Assembly: GCA_964016885.1 (NCBI GenBank)
Contig: OZ024743.1
Coordinates: 19,414,795 to 19,478,794, forward strand
DNA length: 64,000 nucleotides
DNA from: Eledone cirrhosa
Taxonomy: Eukaryota; Mollusca; Cephalopoda; Octopoda; Eledonidae
Reading direction: 5' to 3'
The notes beneath the pieces are model-generated. The model was not told the origin of the DNA. It did not search any database and worked only from the letters and a program-made list of their open reading frames with translations. The position numbers and the translations under genes are program-made. Positions within the stretch are counted from its first letter, which is position 1; each line of letters starts with the position of its first letter. Shown here piece by piece: positions 34,311-45,694 of the stretch.

Positions 34311-36981
34311 CTAACTTGCCACTTTCACCCACATTTCAACAAACTTACTAGAAGGCAGTACTTGCCTCTGCACCCTGATTTTGCTCTTCAAGTGAAACTT
34401 GAAAAAGTTATTCAGGGATTGGCCGCAGAGAAAAGTTTCCGTCTTCAACCCTTTCAATCTTGTCCACCACACAATCTCTTTCGCCATGGACACCAGGCAG
34501 ATTAAAACTGCCTGCCCTTCCTCCACTTTAAAGGATGATGGCGGCGCTACCTGCACAATGGACTCAGTCGGTAACAGGATCCGTCCTACATGCGACAGCA
34601 GCTGTTCGACATAGCTCCACAAGTCAGCAATCCTCGGGCAATGAGCGAGTGTGTGCAGGACGGTTTCGTTTCTGCGCGCATCTCGGACAGGCTCGGCTGA
34701 CAGTACCTCCGTGCCTGTAGAGCTTATCCCGAACCGGCAACGCTGCGCGGTAGAACTGCCAGTTTAGAGATTTCTGGAAGTTGTCCATAGGCCCCGGTCT
34801 GAAAGTTCTCTTGAAGAGAGCGAACAGCTGATCGTCTTCGACGCCCAGGGTCTTCCCGAGAACGTCGTCGCTCATTCCCGCTACTAGCCCTCTATAGAAC
34901 TCCGAGGTGGTTGTTCCACCGATACTAGGGCCCAGCCTGTAGAGGGCGGTGAGCGCTTGGAGACATTCTAGCTTCCAAGCGCTATCCCTCGGTCTTTTCC
35001 TGATCCTGGACTGCAGCTCCGTCAAGGAGACGAGCTGGAGGAAAAGCGCGTCTGGTAAACGGCGACCACACTTGTTCACCGTCAAGGAGGCACCAGAGAT
35101 GTCGCAGCCTCAGCGCATGCTTGCGTATCATCAGCCACGGCATGCCTAGTCCTGCACGCAACGGGTGTTGACAACAAACGGATCGTCTGACCATGGGAGA
35201 ACGCCTCTTCCACATAAAGCGGAAGAGAAGGCACTCCCTTTTGCTCAGAGTTGGGTGGGGGCAAGGTATGAGGGTCAGGCGGTAGCAGATGACGGACGCT
35301 ATGTACGCATTCGTCATCTCCGCCAGACCTTTCAGAGACAGCCTCCTCTCGGCCCATTTCTGGGTGAGAGATGCCACTCTGTTGGTCACCTCGCTCCAGT
35401 CTTTCTCCATCTGGAGGTCCGGACCGAACCAGACCCCAAGAAATTTAACCGGCCCTTCCGTCCAGCGCCCCACGACGCTGTCGGACGGCATGGACTTTGC
35501 TCTACAGGTGCCGAGTTGCAAGCTCACCGACTTTTCCTGATTTATCTCTGCTCCTGTCATCGCTTCGTATTCCTTGAGGGCGATGCCGAGCATCTGGACG
35601 TGTTTGGTGCTCGACACCACCACGGTGACGTCGTCGGCATGAGCAGTTAGCGTGGGAACCCCCCTCATTGTTTCGAATTTGTGTAGTAAAGGCTTTAGGG
35701 CCAGTACGTAAAAGAGGGACGAGAGGGGTCAACCCTGCCGGACTGAGCGCATGAAGCTGAAAGGCTGCGACAGGTGACCATTCAGCCTCACAATCGAGCA
35801 GATGTCGTAGTGCATCGCAGCGATCCAGCCCCTAAAACGGGCCCGAAGCCGGCCGCCTCGAGCACCGCAGCCAGGTACCGATGGTCGACCCTATCAAATG
35901 CTTTAGATTGATCCATGTTGATCAGGGCCCCACCCGTGCCAGGATCCTTAACCACCCTCTCTATGATTATCGCATGAGATGGAGGTTGTCATGGATGGAT
36001 CTGCCCGGGATGGCGCATATCTGCGTCTCTCCCACCAGATCACCGACGACAAGCGCCAATCTCTGTGCTAACACCTTGGCCAAAATCTTCAACTCTACGT
36101 TTAGCAAAGCCATGGGCCTGAAGTTGTCTATAACGTCCCCCTTGTCCGGGTCTTTACCCAGCAGCGCCACCGCTCCCTGGCTCACAAAACTCAGAATGCT
36201 CGCGTTCTGCTGTCAGTTGCAGTAGACATCTGCCAAGAGGTCGCCTAACAAGTCTGGCATATACGCATAAAGCTCGAAGGGCAGACCATCCAAACCTGCG
36301 ATTTACCCCTCGTGCAGACACACATCGCGCCCCGTATTTCACCTGCTGTTATCGGCTTTTCGCAGCACTGCGCTGCGGTCGTGGAGAGCCGCGGCAGCCC
36401 GTCGCGGTATGCACCGAAGTCATACTCCGAACCGGCCCGCCGCCGCTCCCTAACAATTGAGCAAAGTCCTGTTGAAAAGCCGCACACATCTGCTCGGATC
36501 CGAGCAACATGCGCCCGTTTTGATCAGGCAAAGCCCGACTTGTGGACTTGTTTCCACGTCGCGCCACTGCCACCCGAGCTCATTGAACGGCTTTCGTCCC
36601 CTCGTGTCTTAGAGCACGCGTTCTAACTCTGACAACACAGCCTTAATGCTTTGAGTTGAAGAATTGGCCGAGTGCCAATCTCGCCGCAAGCACGTTGGTT
36701 GCGATGCCTGTCCTAAACACCTCTTCTAGCTATCTTACTAACTCTCCCTCTACTCTATTTTCCCCTATCACTACTCCTTTGCTAAACCTTATCGATTCTA
36801 CTCTAATAGCCCTTTTCAGGGTAAACCACCACCTGTTGTTGACGATCGCACTCGTCAACGAACCCTTAACTAATTGGCTAATCCGGTCTCTGTAAGCTTT
36901 GCACGCCGGGAAAGAGGCGTTCAGCTTCCAGAAGCCGGGCCCTTGCCTATGGAGTCTATCCAAGTCAACTTCACATATCAA
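34311..36981 (-). pseudogene. T4 ORF2, RT and C-terminal region
   Basis: Frames scattered by indels. The linker runs 36981-36730 (HRQGPGFWKLNASFPACKAY). RT blocks: FRPMALLNVELKILAKVLAQ and GRSIHDNLHLMR (35967-36185), AHADDVTVVVSS (motif C as HADD in place of YADD, 35668-34982), then KFLGVWFGPDLQMEKDWSE. Cys/His cluster CPRCAQ at about 34690 is broken, then the end VQRQVLPSSKFVEMWVKVAS. The His in the YADD position suggests the RT was inactivated or drifted. Confidence 0.72.
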
Positions 36982-36984
36982 AAA

Positions 36985-37665
36985 CGTGTGGTCCGTGTAG
37001 TGGACTACTTTAAATTGTGGACAACCTACACTAGCCTTATCTGTTTCCCTTCAGAATACCTCATCTGTATACGATCTGGATGACCCGTTGCGGTTTCACC
37101 ATGTCCACATTGGCACATTCGGATAATCCAGTCTATACCTGTCAGACAGTTCAAAACGTCTAAGCAGGTTGTTGAGGCTTTTACCCTCACCTGCCCTGTC
37201 TACTAGCCCCACATAATCCCAGCATGCATCTAAGATACCGTTCTATTCGCCTACTAACACTAAAGAGCGGTACGTTCCAAGAAAGGTCACAAGACGTCTG
37301 AAGAAATCTGGCAGTCCTGCTCCTGTTGGGGCGTAGACGGCTACTATCCTGAAAGCATTGCCTTCGCTGCCGTCACGTCCAGCACCACCGACATAGCTTC
37401 TGGGTCCAGGAAGATGGCCCGTATAGCGAGATCCAAGCCTCTCCGAAAAAACACGGCAAACCCTCCTCCCGATCCTGGACGACTGGGAGATGCGTATACA
37501 TCGTAGCCGCCGAAGATAGGTGCGAAGGATCGTGCTTAGTAGATTCTAGTTTCGCTGATGGCCACCAGATCTATGTTTAGTGACCTGAGGTCGTTGAGCA
37601 GGTGACGCTGCTCCAATATGACCCCAGGCCACGCATATTTATACTGCTTCTTCTAAGTACGGCCA
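36985..37665 (-). pseudogene. T4 ORF2, endonuclease remnant
   Basis: No long frame survives. Reading across shifts shows LGTYRSLVLVGE.NGILDACW-like sequence near 37220-37290, SRSYTDEVF-like sequence near 37060, and a start ATG near 37663 (MAVLRRS). It aligns position by position with T3/T5 DNA, so it is an APE domain beyond function. Confidence 0.55.
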
Positions 37666-37739
37666 TGTTGGCTGAGAAACGGGGTAAATGAGAAAGGATC
37701 ACTTTCCTTGATCGTGTGGCGAAGGGACAGTAGAACCGT

Positions 37740-39270
37740 CTCTTTGGCTGGTCATGGGTGTTTCCAAGAGGATGTCGGTGTATATCCTCTTGGTAACCGA
37801 CGCTCTGAAGTCTCCAACTGCGTTGGTGAATTTTTGTTTTAAAAGTTTGTAATGTTCTATTGAGATTTCAATGGTAATTATGTTTGTCGGCAGAGTTCTT
37901 GGTGTGGGTTGGGTGTAGTAGTTTTTTTCTGTGAAGTTTATGGGTGTATACTTTTTGGGGAGAGGGGTGATTTTGTTGCTGTTTTCTTGTTGTTGCTGTT
38001 GGGTGTGTGTGTGTTTTGTTGTGTTTGCGATGTTGGTGTTTTTGGTGATGCTGGTGGTGGTGTGGTTGTTGTTGGTGGTGATGCCTGTGGTGGTGAGGGT
38101 GATGGTGGTGGTGTTGCTGCAAGTCTCCTTGCAGCCTTTACCCCTCTTTGTTTGCCTTCACTTTTGGAGGGTGAAGCTAAGGGGTTTTTCCTCTATTGTT
38201 TCTTGTGGCAGACCGTTTGCCACTTCCCCCCGCTTCATACTCCATGTCAGATTCCGTGGCACCTGGGAGCGGTATGAGCTCCTGCTGCTGATGGTGGTGG
38301 TAGTGGAGACCGCACCGGCAATTTTGCCGCCGGTGTGGCTACTGCGACTGTTGGTGTTGCCGCCACTGCTGCCGCTGCTTTAGTTGTCCGTGGCCTTGGT
38401 ATGGGTGCCACGGACGTTGCCCTCCTACTCACCATGGAAGGTTCTTCTGTCTCTGTTGCTTGCCCTGCTCTTGGCGTCGGAAGGAGGGCCCTCTTCTTGG
38501 CTGCTTCTGCGGGCAGAAGGAGCTGAGGTGACCCTTCTGCCCACAGAGATAGCACTTTGAGCGCCTTCCTTCCACGCTTATATGGAGTTGACGCCCTTCT
38601 TCGAGGACCATGATGCCTGGGATAGCCTCGATTCACTCCTGGTCAGTCTGTATTAGCATGCCTAATCCTGACCAGTTCTCTCTACCCATTCTCTGTATTT
38701 GCAGTATGGTGGTCTTCTCCTCGATTCCAGCCAGTATAGACGCGGCCAGCCAAGTTATGGGTACGTCGAGTGGGACCTGGGTCACGTTGACACTCACAAT
38801 TTTCTGCCCGCAGTAGGAGGGCACCAAGACTATGTACTCACTCTTTAGGGTTTCCAAAGTGTGAGACTTCGCCTCTTGGCGAGGTGGCGAAAAGTACGTC
38901 TACTGGGGCGTACTTTTTGCCTTGGGTGATGTGGGTTTTGTTGGTTATGTTTTTTGTGCTACCGTTGTTGTTTTCGGTGCAATGTGTATTGTTGTTGTTG
39001 CAGTTGTCATTGTTTATTTTCTTGTTAGTGATGTTAATATCGTTGTTGCATTTGTTGTCATTTTTTTCTGTTGTCTGTATTTTGGTTGACGCTGTCATGT
39101 TTGTAGTTGGTGTGGTCAATTTTTTTAATTCGTGTTCTCAGTGTTGTCTTTATTCACGTTGTTTGTGGTGGTGTTTGTTGTATGAATTTCACTAACCTTC
39201 CTCTCAACTTTTACGCCGTTGTCACACGACAGCAGACATATTGCTGGGAGGCGTGTCTCAGCCATATTTT
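37740..39270 (-). pseudogene. T4 ORF1, decayed, CCHC knuckle visible
   Basis: Pieces in order: a start near 39268 (MAETRLP), an Asn/Thr-rich stretch (38838-39119), VPSYCGQKIVSVNVTQVPLD (38633-38857), then the knuckle CYLCGQKGHLSSFC inside 38429-38611, then Ala/Pro-rich and His/Gln-rich low-complexity tails. The knuckle spacing C-x2-C-x4-H-x4-C matches T2. It is broken by several frameshifts. Confidence 0.65.
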
Positions 39271-39460
39271 TGGGGTTGTTTTTTTTCAAAAGTACAATGT
39301 TCAAATATTGTTCAAATATGTGGGTCAAAAGGCCCAAAATATTATACTTTCCCCTTCAGAGGGCAAAGTTCAAGGGGTTATATCCCTTACACAAGAAAAA
39401 TTTAACAAATAATTATAACAGGTAAATAAAGGGAGCGATCAAAAAGACGTCCAATCAGAC

Positions 39461-39479
39461 AAATAATAATAATTATAAT
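39461..39479. repeat. Short (AAT)n between T4 5' end and SINE S6 tail
   Basis: AATAATAATAATTATAAT; it joins the T4 start and the S6 3' end. Confidence 0.85.
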
Positions 39480-39696
39480 GGTTCCTCATATAGGCACAAG
39501 GCCAGCAATTTTAGGGAGGAGAAAGTCGATTAAATCGACCCCAGTGCCTGCCTGGTACTTTATTTTATCGACCCCTTAAGGATGAAAGGCAAAGTTAACC
39601 TCGGCGGAATTTGAACTCAGATAATATGGGGCCTTAACTCTATGCTGCAAAGCATGGAGACCGACCCTCTACCTATACTGCCAATCCACTGCTCTC

Positions 39697-39697
<1 letters not shown>
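39480..39697 (-). repeat. SINE S6, full length, in (AAT)n
   Basis: In sense it begins AGCAGTGGATTGGCAGTATA with A-box-like GGTAGAGGGTCGG, then B-box GAGTTCAAATTCCGCC, the family body with the extra GATTTAATCGACTTTC block, and ends GAGGAACCATTATAATTATT. Both ends touch AAT repeats and it reads along the ATT strand, as the Tx1-like LINEs do. Its last bases resemble the T4 LINE end GGAAACCATTATT. Confidence 0.82.

Positions 39698-39751
<54 letters not shown>
39698..39751. repeat. (AAT)n between S6 and T5 3' end
   Basis: About 18 units. Confidence 0.95.
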
Positions 39752-39752
<1 letters not shown>

Positions 39753-39992
39753 TTTTCTTTATTAACCACAAGGGTTTACATAAAGTAGACATTAAGGACA
39801 GTACAGGACAATACAGGACGGTACAAATGGGCATTTCTGCGTGTAAAAAAAACAGAGGATGAAATAAAATAAAGAAAAGTTCCCCAATAGGGGGGAGACT
39901 TCCGAGGGACATTTGTGGAGAAAGCCCGTTAAAAGACAACAGTGGCCCTGACCACCAGGGCAAGTGCCCTCTCCCAGTTTTCCACCTTTAAT

Positions 39993-41453
39993 TTACAGAC
40001 ACATACTAAGAGAAGGCCCATTCATTTGGGCCATACTTGCTTCTCTCACCCATCTTTCAACAAAATGCTGGGAAGAGAGCACTTCCCTTTCTACCCTGAT
40101 TTTCCTTTTCAGATGAAATTTGAAAAAGTTAATCAGGGCATCACCGAAGAGGTAAGTGCTCGTCTTCAGCCCTTTCAAACGTGTCCACCATACTATCTCT
40201 TTCGCCATGGCCACCAGACAGATAAAAACTGCCTGCCATTCCCGGCTAAAGGAAGAGGGCGGGGCAATCCTCACGATGGACTCAGCTGATAGCCGGATCC
40301 GTCCTACACGTGACAGCAGGTGTTCGACATAAACCCACAAGTCATCAATGCTCGGACACTGGACGAGTGCGTGCAGGACGGTTTCGTCGCCCTGTGCGCA
40401 TCTTGGACATGCCCGGCTGACGGCACCTCCATGCCTGTAAAGTTTATCCCGAACTGGCAAAGCACCCCGGTAGCACTGCCAGGCCAGGGATTTCTGGAAG
40501 TTGTCCATAGGCCCCGGCCCGAAAGTCCTTCCGAAGAGATTGGCTAGTTGATTTTCGTCGACGCCTAGAGTTTCTCCAAGTACGTCGTCGCTCTTCCCCT
40601 CCACTAATCCCCTATAGAACGCCAAGGTGGAGTTTCCACCGATCACATTGCCCGATTGGTCGAGGGCTGTGAGCGCCTGAAGACATTCCAGTCTCCAAGC
40701 GCTCCCTCTCGGTCTTCGCTTGACCCAGGACTGCAGCTCCGTCAAGGAGACGAGCTGGGGAAAAACGCGTCTAGCAAACGGCGACCACACCTGATCACCG
40801 TCGAGGAAGAGGTGGAGATGTCGTAGCCTGAGCGCGTGTCTGCGCATCATTAGCCACGGCATGCCCAGCCCTCCACGTAGCGGGTGTTGACAGCAGATGG
40901 ACCGCCTGACCATCGGAGCGCGTCCCTTCCACAAGAAGCGAAAGAGCAAACGCTCCAGCGCATTCAGGCGGGGCTTAGGACAAGGTACGACGGTCAGGCG
41001 GTAGTAGATGACGGACGCGATGTACGCGTTAGCCACCTCTGCTCGACCTTTCAGGGATACCTTCCTCTCGGCCCATTTCTGGGTGAGAGAAGCCACCCTG
41101 CTCGTCACCTCGTCCCAGTTTTTGTCCGTCTGGAGGTCTGGACCGAACCAGACCCCTAGCAATTTAAGCGGTCCGTCCGTCCAGCGCCCGAAGACGCTGT
41201 TGGACGGCATGGACCTTCTTCTCCAGGTGCCGAGCTGCAGGCCCACTGACTTTTCCTGGTTGATCATTGCTCCTGTCACCGCTTCGTATTCTCTTAGTGT
41301 AGTGCCGATCGCCTCGATGTGTTTGGCGTTCAACACCACTACGGTGACATCGTCGGCATATGCTGACACGGATCTTCCGCATCCTAGTTCGCGCGGGACC
41401 CCCCTCAACGTCTCCAGTTTGTGCAGTAATGGCTCGAGAGTCAATACGTACAA
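39993..41453 (-). pseudogene. T5 ORF2, RT palm to C-terminus (486 residues open)
   Basis: Open from just after motif B: YVLTLEPLLHKLETLRGVPR, AYADDVTVVVLN (motif C, YADD), EKSVGLQLGTW (D), LKLLGVWFGPDLQTDKNW (E), the Cys/His cluster CPRCAQGDETVLHALVQC and the end EREVLSSQHFVERWVREASM. It is in frame with the true stop at 39993. Upstream, a stop codon at 41461-41463 replaces a Ser codon in motif B (CPL-stop-SLLYVL). Confidence 0.83.
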
Positions 41454-42480
41454 TAGGGACTAGAGGGGACATCCTTGGCGGACCGAGCGCATGATGTTGA
41501 ATGGTTCCGAAAGGTGAGCGTGAATACTCTCACTACAGAGCAGATGTCGCTGTGCATGGCAGCGATCCAGCCTCTGAAGACGGGCCCAAAGCCAGCCGCC
41601 CTCAGGACTACCGCTAGGTAACGATGGTCGACCCTATCGAAGGCTTTCGACTGATCTAAATTGATCAAAGACCCACCCGTGCCAGGTTCCCTAGCTACCC
41701 TCTCTACGATGTATCTCATGAGGTGGAGGTTGTCGTGAATGGATCTGTCGGGAATGGCGCATGTCTGTGCCTCTCCCACCAGACCACCAACGACAAGCGC
41801 CAACCTCTTTGCTAGCACCTTGGCCAAAATCTTGAACTCTGTGTTTAGCAGAGTTATGGACCTAAAATTATCTATGTTATCCCCCTTGTTCGGATCCTTT
41901 CTCAGCAGCGCCACCGCTCCTCGGCTCACAGAGCTGGGAATTCTCCTGTTCTGTTGCCAATTGCAGTAGACGTCCGCCAACAGGCCTCCGAACAAGTTTG
42001 GCATTTGTACGTAAAGTTCATAGGGCAGACCATCCAAACCAGGCGATTACCCCTTGTGCAACTAGTCATTGCATCCCGTACTTCAGCGGTTGTTATCGGC
42101 TTTTCGCAACACTCCGCCTCAGTGGCCGAAAGCCACGGCAGTCCGTCGAGGTAGACACTAAAGTCCATCCCTCGACCGGCCCGCCACTGCCCCCGAACAG
42201 TTGAGCGAAGTGTCGCTGAAAAGCTTCACACATTTGCCCGGGATCGAGTAGCATGCGCCCGTCGTGGTCCACCAAAGACCGGATCGTGGCTTTGTTGCCA
42301 CGACGCGCACCGCCACTCGGGCCCATTGAACGGCTTTCGTCCCCTCGTGTCTGAGAGCACGCACCCTAGCTCTGACAACGCAGCCTTCGTGCTTTGCATT
42401 GAATATTTGGTCAAGGGCCAATTTCGCCGCAAGTACGTCGGTCGCGATGCCTTTGCTAAGCGCCTCATCTAATTTTCTAA
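41441..42480 (-). pseudogene. T5 ORF2, RT fingers part
   Basis: The 42037-41441 frame has DGLPYELYVQMPNLFGGLL, FRSITLLNTEFKILAKVLAK (block 2, Ser where others have Pro), DRSIHDNLHLMRYIVERVAR and LINLDQSKAFDRVDHRYLAV (motif A). A two-base insertion near 41518 shifts the frame before motif B. Upstream the linker is split over three frames (42093-42468) by single-base changes, one at the SPG codons of block 1 near 42047. Confidence 0.78.
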
Positions 42481-43401
42481 CTAATTCTCCCTCTGCTCTA
42501 TTGCTAATGTCTTACTAAACCTAAAGGACTCTATTCTAATTGCTCTTTTCAGAGCAAACCACCACGTGTTGTTGACGATGGCCACCGTCAACGCCCGCTT
42601 AACTAGTTCGCTAATCCGGCCTCTGTAGGCCTTGCGCGCTGGTAAGGACGCGTTTAGCTTCCAGTAGCCGGGTCCTCGTCTATGAAGCCTATCTAAGTCA
42701 AGCACACAGATCACGAATTTGTGCTCCGTGTAGCTGACTATCTTGAATTGTGGACAGCATATGCTAGACCTATCTATTTCCCTACAAAATACTCTATCTA
42801 GATATGATCTGGATGACCCTATGCGATTTGTCCAATTCCACATTGGTACATTCGGGAAATCCATTCGGTACCTGTCAGACAGTTCAAAACGTCTGAGCAG
42901 GTTGGTGAGACTCTTGCACCCTCCTTCCCTATCCACTAACCCCACACAATCCCAGCGTGCATCTAAGATCCCGTTCCAGTCGCCCACTAACACTAAAGAG
43001 CGGGACGTTCCAAGAAAGGTCTCCAGACGCCGGAAGAAATTAGGCCGCCCTGCTCCTGTCGGGGCATAGATGGCCACTAACCTGAAAGCTTGCCCGTCTC
43101 CGCTGGTCACGTCCAGCACCACCAACTTACCTTCTGGGTCCAGGAAGATGGCCCGTATGGCAAGATCCAAACCTCTCCGAAAAAGCACAGCAACTCCTCC
43201 CCCCGATCCCGGACGGCTGGGAGGTGCGTACACATCGTAGCCGCCGAAGATCGGTGCGAAAGCCTGTGCTTCGGAGATTCTGGTCTCGCTGATGGCCACT
43301 ACATCTATGTTTAGTGACCTGAGGTCGTTGAGCAGGTGGCCCTGCTTCCATGACGACCCCAAGCCACGCGCATTTATGCTGCCTATTCTGAGTGAGGTCA
43401 T
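42481..43401 (-). pseudogene. T5 ORF2, APE-type endonuclease part (306 residues open)
   Basis: It starts at the ATG at 43401 (MTSLRIGSINARGLGSSWKQ). Motifs in order: INARGL, AISETRI, SRPGSGGGVAVLFRRGL, AIYAPTGAGRP, LVLVGDWNGILDARW, SRSYLDRVF, then YTEHKFV. The last should be S/T-D-H; here Glu replaces the Asp of the catalytic Asp-His pair, a change not seen in T3 (TDH). The frame runs on into the WKLNASLPARKAYRGRISEL linker and ends at a frameshift near 42500. Confidence 0.82.
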
Positions 43402-43435
43402 GTTGAAAAGGAGTGGAAAAGATGGGAAAGACCAC

Positions 43436-45449
43436 TTACCTTACTTCTCGTAGGGGAAGGACGGTTTTTCCATCCTTTTCACTGCTTGTGGCCTCCTCAG
43501 GAAGGATGTCCTTATAAATCCTCCTGGAGAGTGCTTGTCGGAAGTCTCCGATGTCTTTGGGGAATTTTTGTTTTAGTGTCATGTACGTTTTCTGTGTGAT
43601 GCGAGTGATTTGAATGTGTGGAGGTGGTGTGAATTTTGAGGTTGTTGTGTAGTCTTTTTCTGTGATGCTGGTGTGGTGTTGGATGTAGTGTAATAATTGC
43701 TTGTTGTTCAAATTTAATGCTGTGTAGTGTGTATCGTTTTGGTTGTTTTGTTTTGTTTGTTGTGGGTTTGTTTCTGTTTCGCATTTTGGTGACTTTTGTG
43801 ATGTAGGTGATGGTGGTGTTGGGGTTAATGATGGTGATGGTGTTGGTGTTTGGGTTGATGGGGTTGGTGATGCTGGTGTGGATGGTGGCATATCTGTCCT
43901 AACTTTTTTGTTTCTTAATTTATTTGTTTCCCTCTGTATTTTGTTTTTGGAGGGGGAAGGAAGAGAATTTTTTCTTTTTTGGTTTCTTTTTTTTTTCCGG
44001 ATATCGTTTCCCACTCCTCGTCGTCACAATCTGTCTCCAGTTGTGATAGGCCGGGGAGTGGAAAATCCTCCACAGGCGTTGGTTTTGGTTGTGGCGTGGT
44101 GGATGGTGTAGGCGCTGGTGCTAGTTCTGAAGCGTTGGGTGGTGTTGGTGTTGGTTTTGTTGGTGGTGGTGGTGGTGTTGGTTTTGCTACTGTTGCTGGG
44201 GTTGTTGCCGTTATAGTTGCTTCTGTTGTTGCTGCTACAGTTGTTGCTGCCATCTCTGCTACTGGTGGTGTTGATGGTTGTGTCACTGGGGTGGGTAGGA
44301 GAGGTGGCCTCAACCTTTTAGCCTGAGGGCAGAAAGCCCTTAGGTGGGTTCCTTCACCACAAACGACACACCTAGGTCTTCTGCCCTCGACAATTACCGT
44401 GAGGTGGCTGCCATCAGTGAAGTATATTACCTCTGGGATCTCCTCAATGCTTTTTTGGTCCGCTTGGATCAGGAGCTCCATCCCAGATCCGGACCAGTTC
44501 TCCTGCTTTTCTTTTGCTATTGCTATTATTTTTGTGTTGGCTTCGATGCCGGCGAGGACGGCCGCTATTAGCCAGGGAATTTCGATGGCCGGTGGAACGT
44601 GGGTCACCCTGATCTTTACGAGTCTCTGGCCACAATAGCTTGGGACGAGTGTGAAGTCGTCACTTCTTAATGGGGCCATGGAGTGTTCTCTAGCCTCCTG
44701 TGGTGTTTCAAAGAACACGCCCATGGTTCCATACTTCTGCCCACGTCTGATGTGGGGTTTTTTTGCCCACACATGTCCCAAAGCTTTTTGGATTTGGGAC
44801 TCGGATGCCCGTTCCACTCGGCGCGATTTTACATTTATTGTTCGATACGACACGGTGCATAGGCGCCGATGCTCCATTTTATTAGGTGGGGGGTTAGGCT
44901 GACCCTGTACCCATCTTTCTTTACCATTGGTTTGGCATTTTCTAAATCCTCCTGAATTACCGTAAATGCTTCGAACTGTTTTGCTACTCTGGCGAAACTG
45001 AGGGTCGATTTTATAATGTCATTGTTGTTGTTGTTGCTATCGTTATTTGTGTTAATATTAATTTTAGTTTCAGTTGTGGTGGTGGTGACGTCAGTCGTCT
45101 TTGGTGGGGAAGAGTCCATTTTGCTTGATTTCATTTCGACATCACGAGTTAATTTATTTTTTTCTTCTTTTGTTTCTGTTGTCGCGGTGGTGGTGGGGGT
45201 GGGGGTTGTGGCGGTGGTGGTGGGGGTGGGGGTTGTCGCGGTGGTGGTGGTGGTGGAGGCTTTAACACCTGCAGTCATTGGTAATGGCGGGAAATGAATG
45301 TCTGCCTGAGACAAATTTAAAATATTGCTAGTGCTTATATTTTTTTTAGTGTTGGCAAACGTAGTAACATTTACAATGGTGGTGTCGGTGTGAGGTATTA
45401 ATTTGTGAGAAAGGCTTTCAGCTGCTTGGTGCAGAGGTGAATTAGCCAT
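43436..45449 (-). pseudogene. T5 ORF1, CCHC protein split by two slips
   Basis: Three overlapping frames make one protein: 45449-44835 (start MANSPLHQAAESLSH, Thr/Pro repeats TTTATTPTP, Asn-rich NDSNNNNND), 44877-43915 (conserved core FFETPQEAREHS, VTHVPPAIEIPW, knuckle CVVCGEGTHLRAFC, Ala/Thr/Pro linker) and 44014-43436 (Lys/Thr/Gln-rich tail ending LREVR). The slips lie near a G run at about 44886 and a T run at about 43990. The expected product of about 660 residues is similar in plan to T2 ORF1. It ends at TAA within AGGTAAGTGG. Confidence 0.75.
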
Positions 45450-45659
45450 TTTTTTTTCAAAGAAATTTTATGATAATAATATAAGTTAAAATTTTGGGCA
45501 CAAGGCCCCAATCATTTTGGGTGTCCTTTTCGGAAAACAATGTATGTGCGCTTATATATGGTTAACAATAAAAATTTTCCATAAATGGCAATTTTTAACA
45601 AACGGAAATAACAAACCTTTGCGGAGCTCACGATAATACGATTTACTACGTAGGTCGCC

Positions 45660-45690
<31 letters not shown>
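45660..45690. repeat. (AAT)n between T5 5' end and R4-E
   Basis: About ten units. Confidence 0.95.

Positions 45691-45694
<4 letters not shown>

Larger units (their letters stand above)
34185..39460 (-). mobile_element. T4: older Tx1-like LINE in (AAT)n
   Basis: Full structure but more decayed and diverged than T3/T5: ORF1 (about 37740-39270), endonuclease (about 36985-37665), RT and C-terminal region (34311-36981). The 3' end in sense reads GTGGCCAATAAGGAAACC then ATT repeats. The 5' end (GTCTGATTGGACGTC in sense) differs from T3/T5 but also begins at an AAT tract (39461-39479). It is a third subfamily using the same target. Confidence 0.75.
39752..45659 (-). mobile_element. T5: full-length Tx1-like LINE in (AAT)n
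   Basis: About 5.9 kb, a close sister of T3, with AAT repeats at both ends. ORF1 lies at 43436-45449 in three frames; ORF2 endonuclease at 42481-43401; RT and C-terminal part at 39993-42421. Lesions are few and mostly at homopolymers. The 3' end in sense is GTGGTTAATAAAGAAAAC then ATT; the 5' end is GGCGACCTACGTAGTAAATC. Confidence 0.82.

Noticed and set aside
37868..38277. His-rich (minus) and Val/Leu-rich (plus) frames
   Set aside because: Both come from a GTGGTG-type low-complexity stretch in the decayed T4 ORF1 tail; not separate genes.
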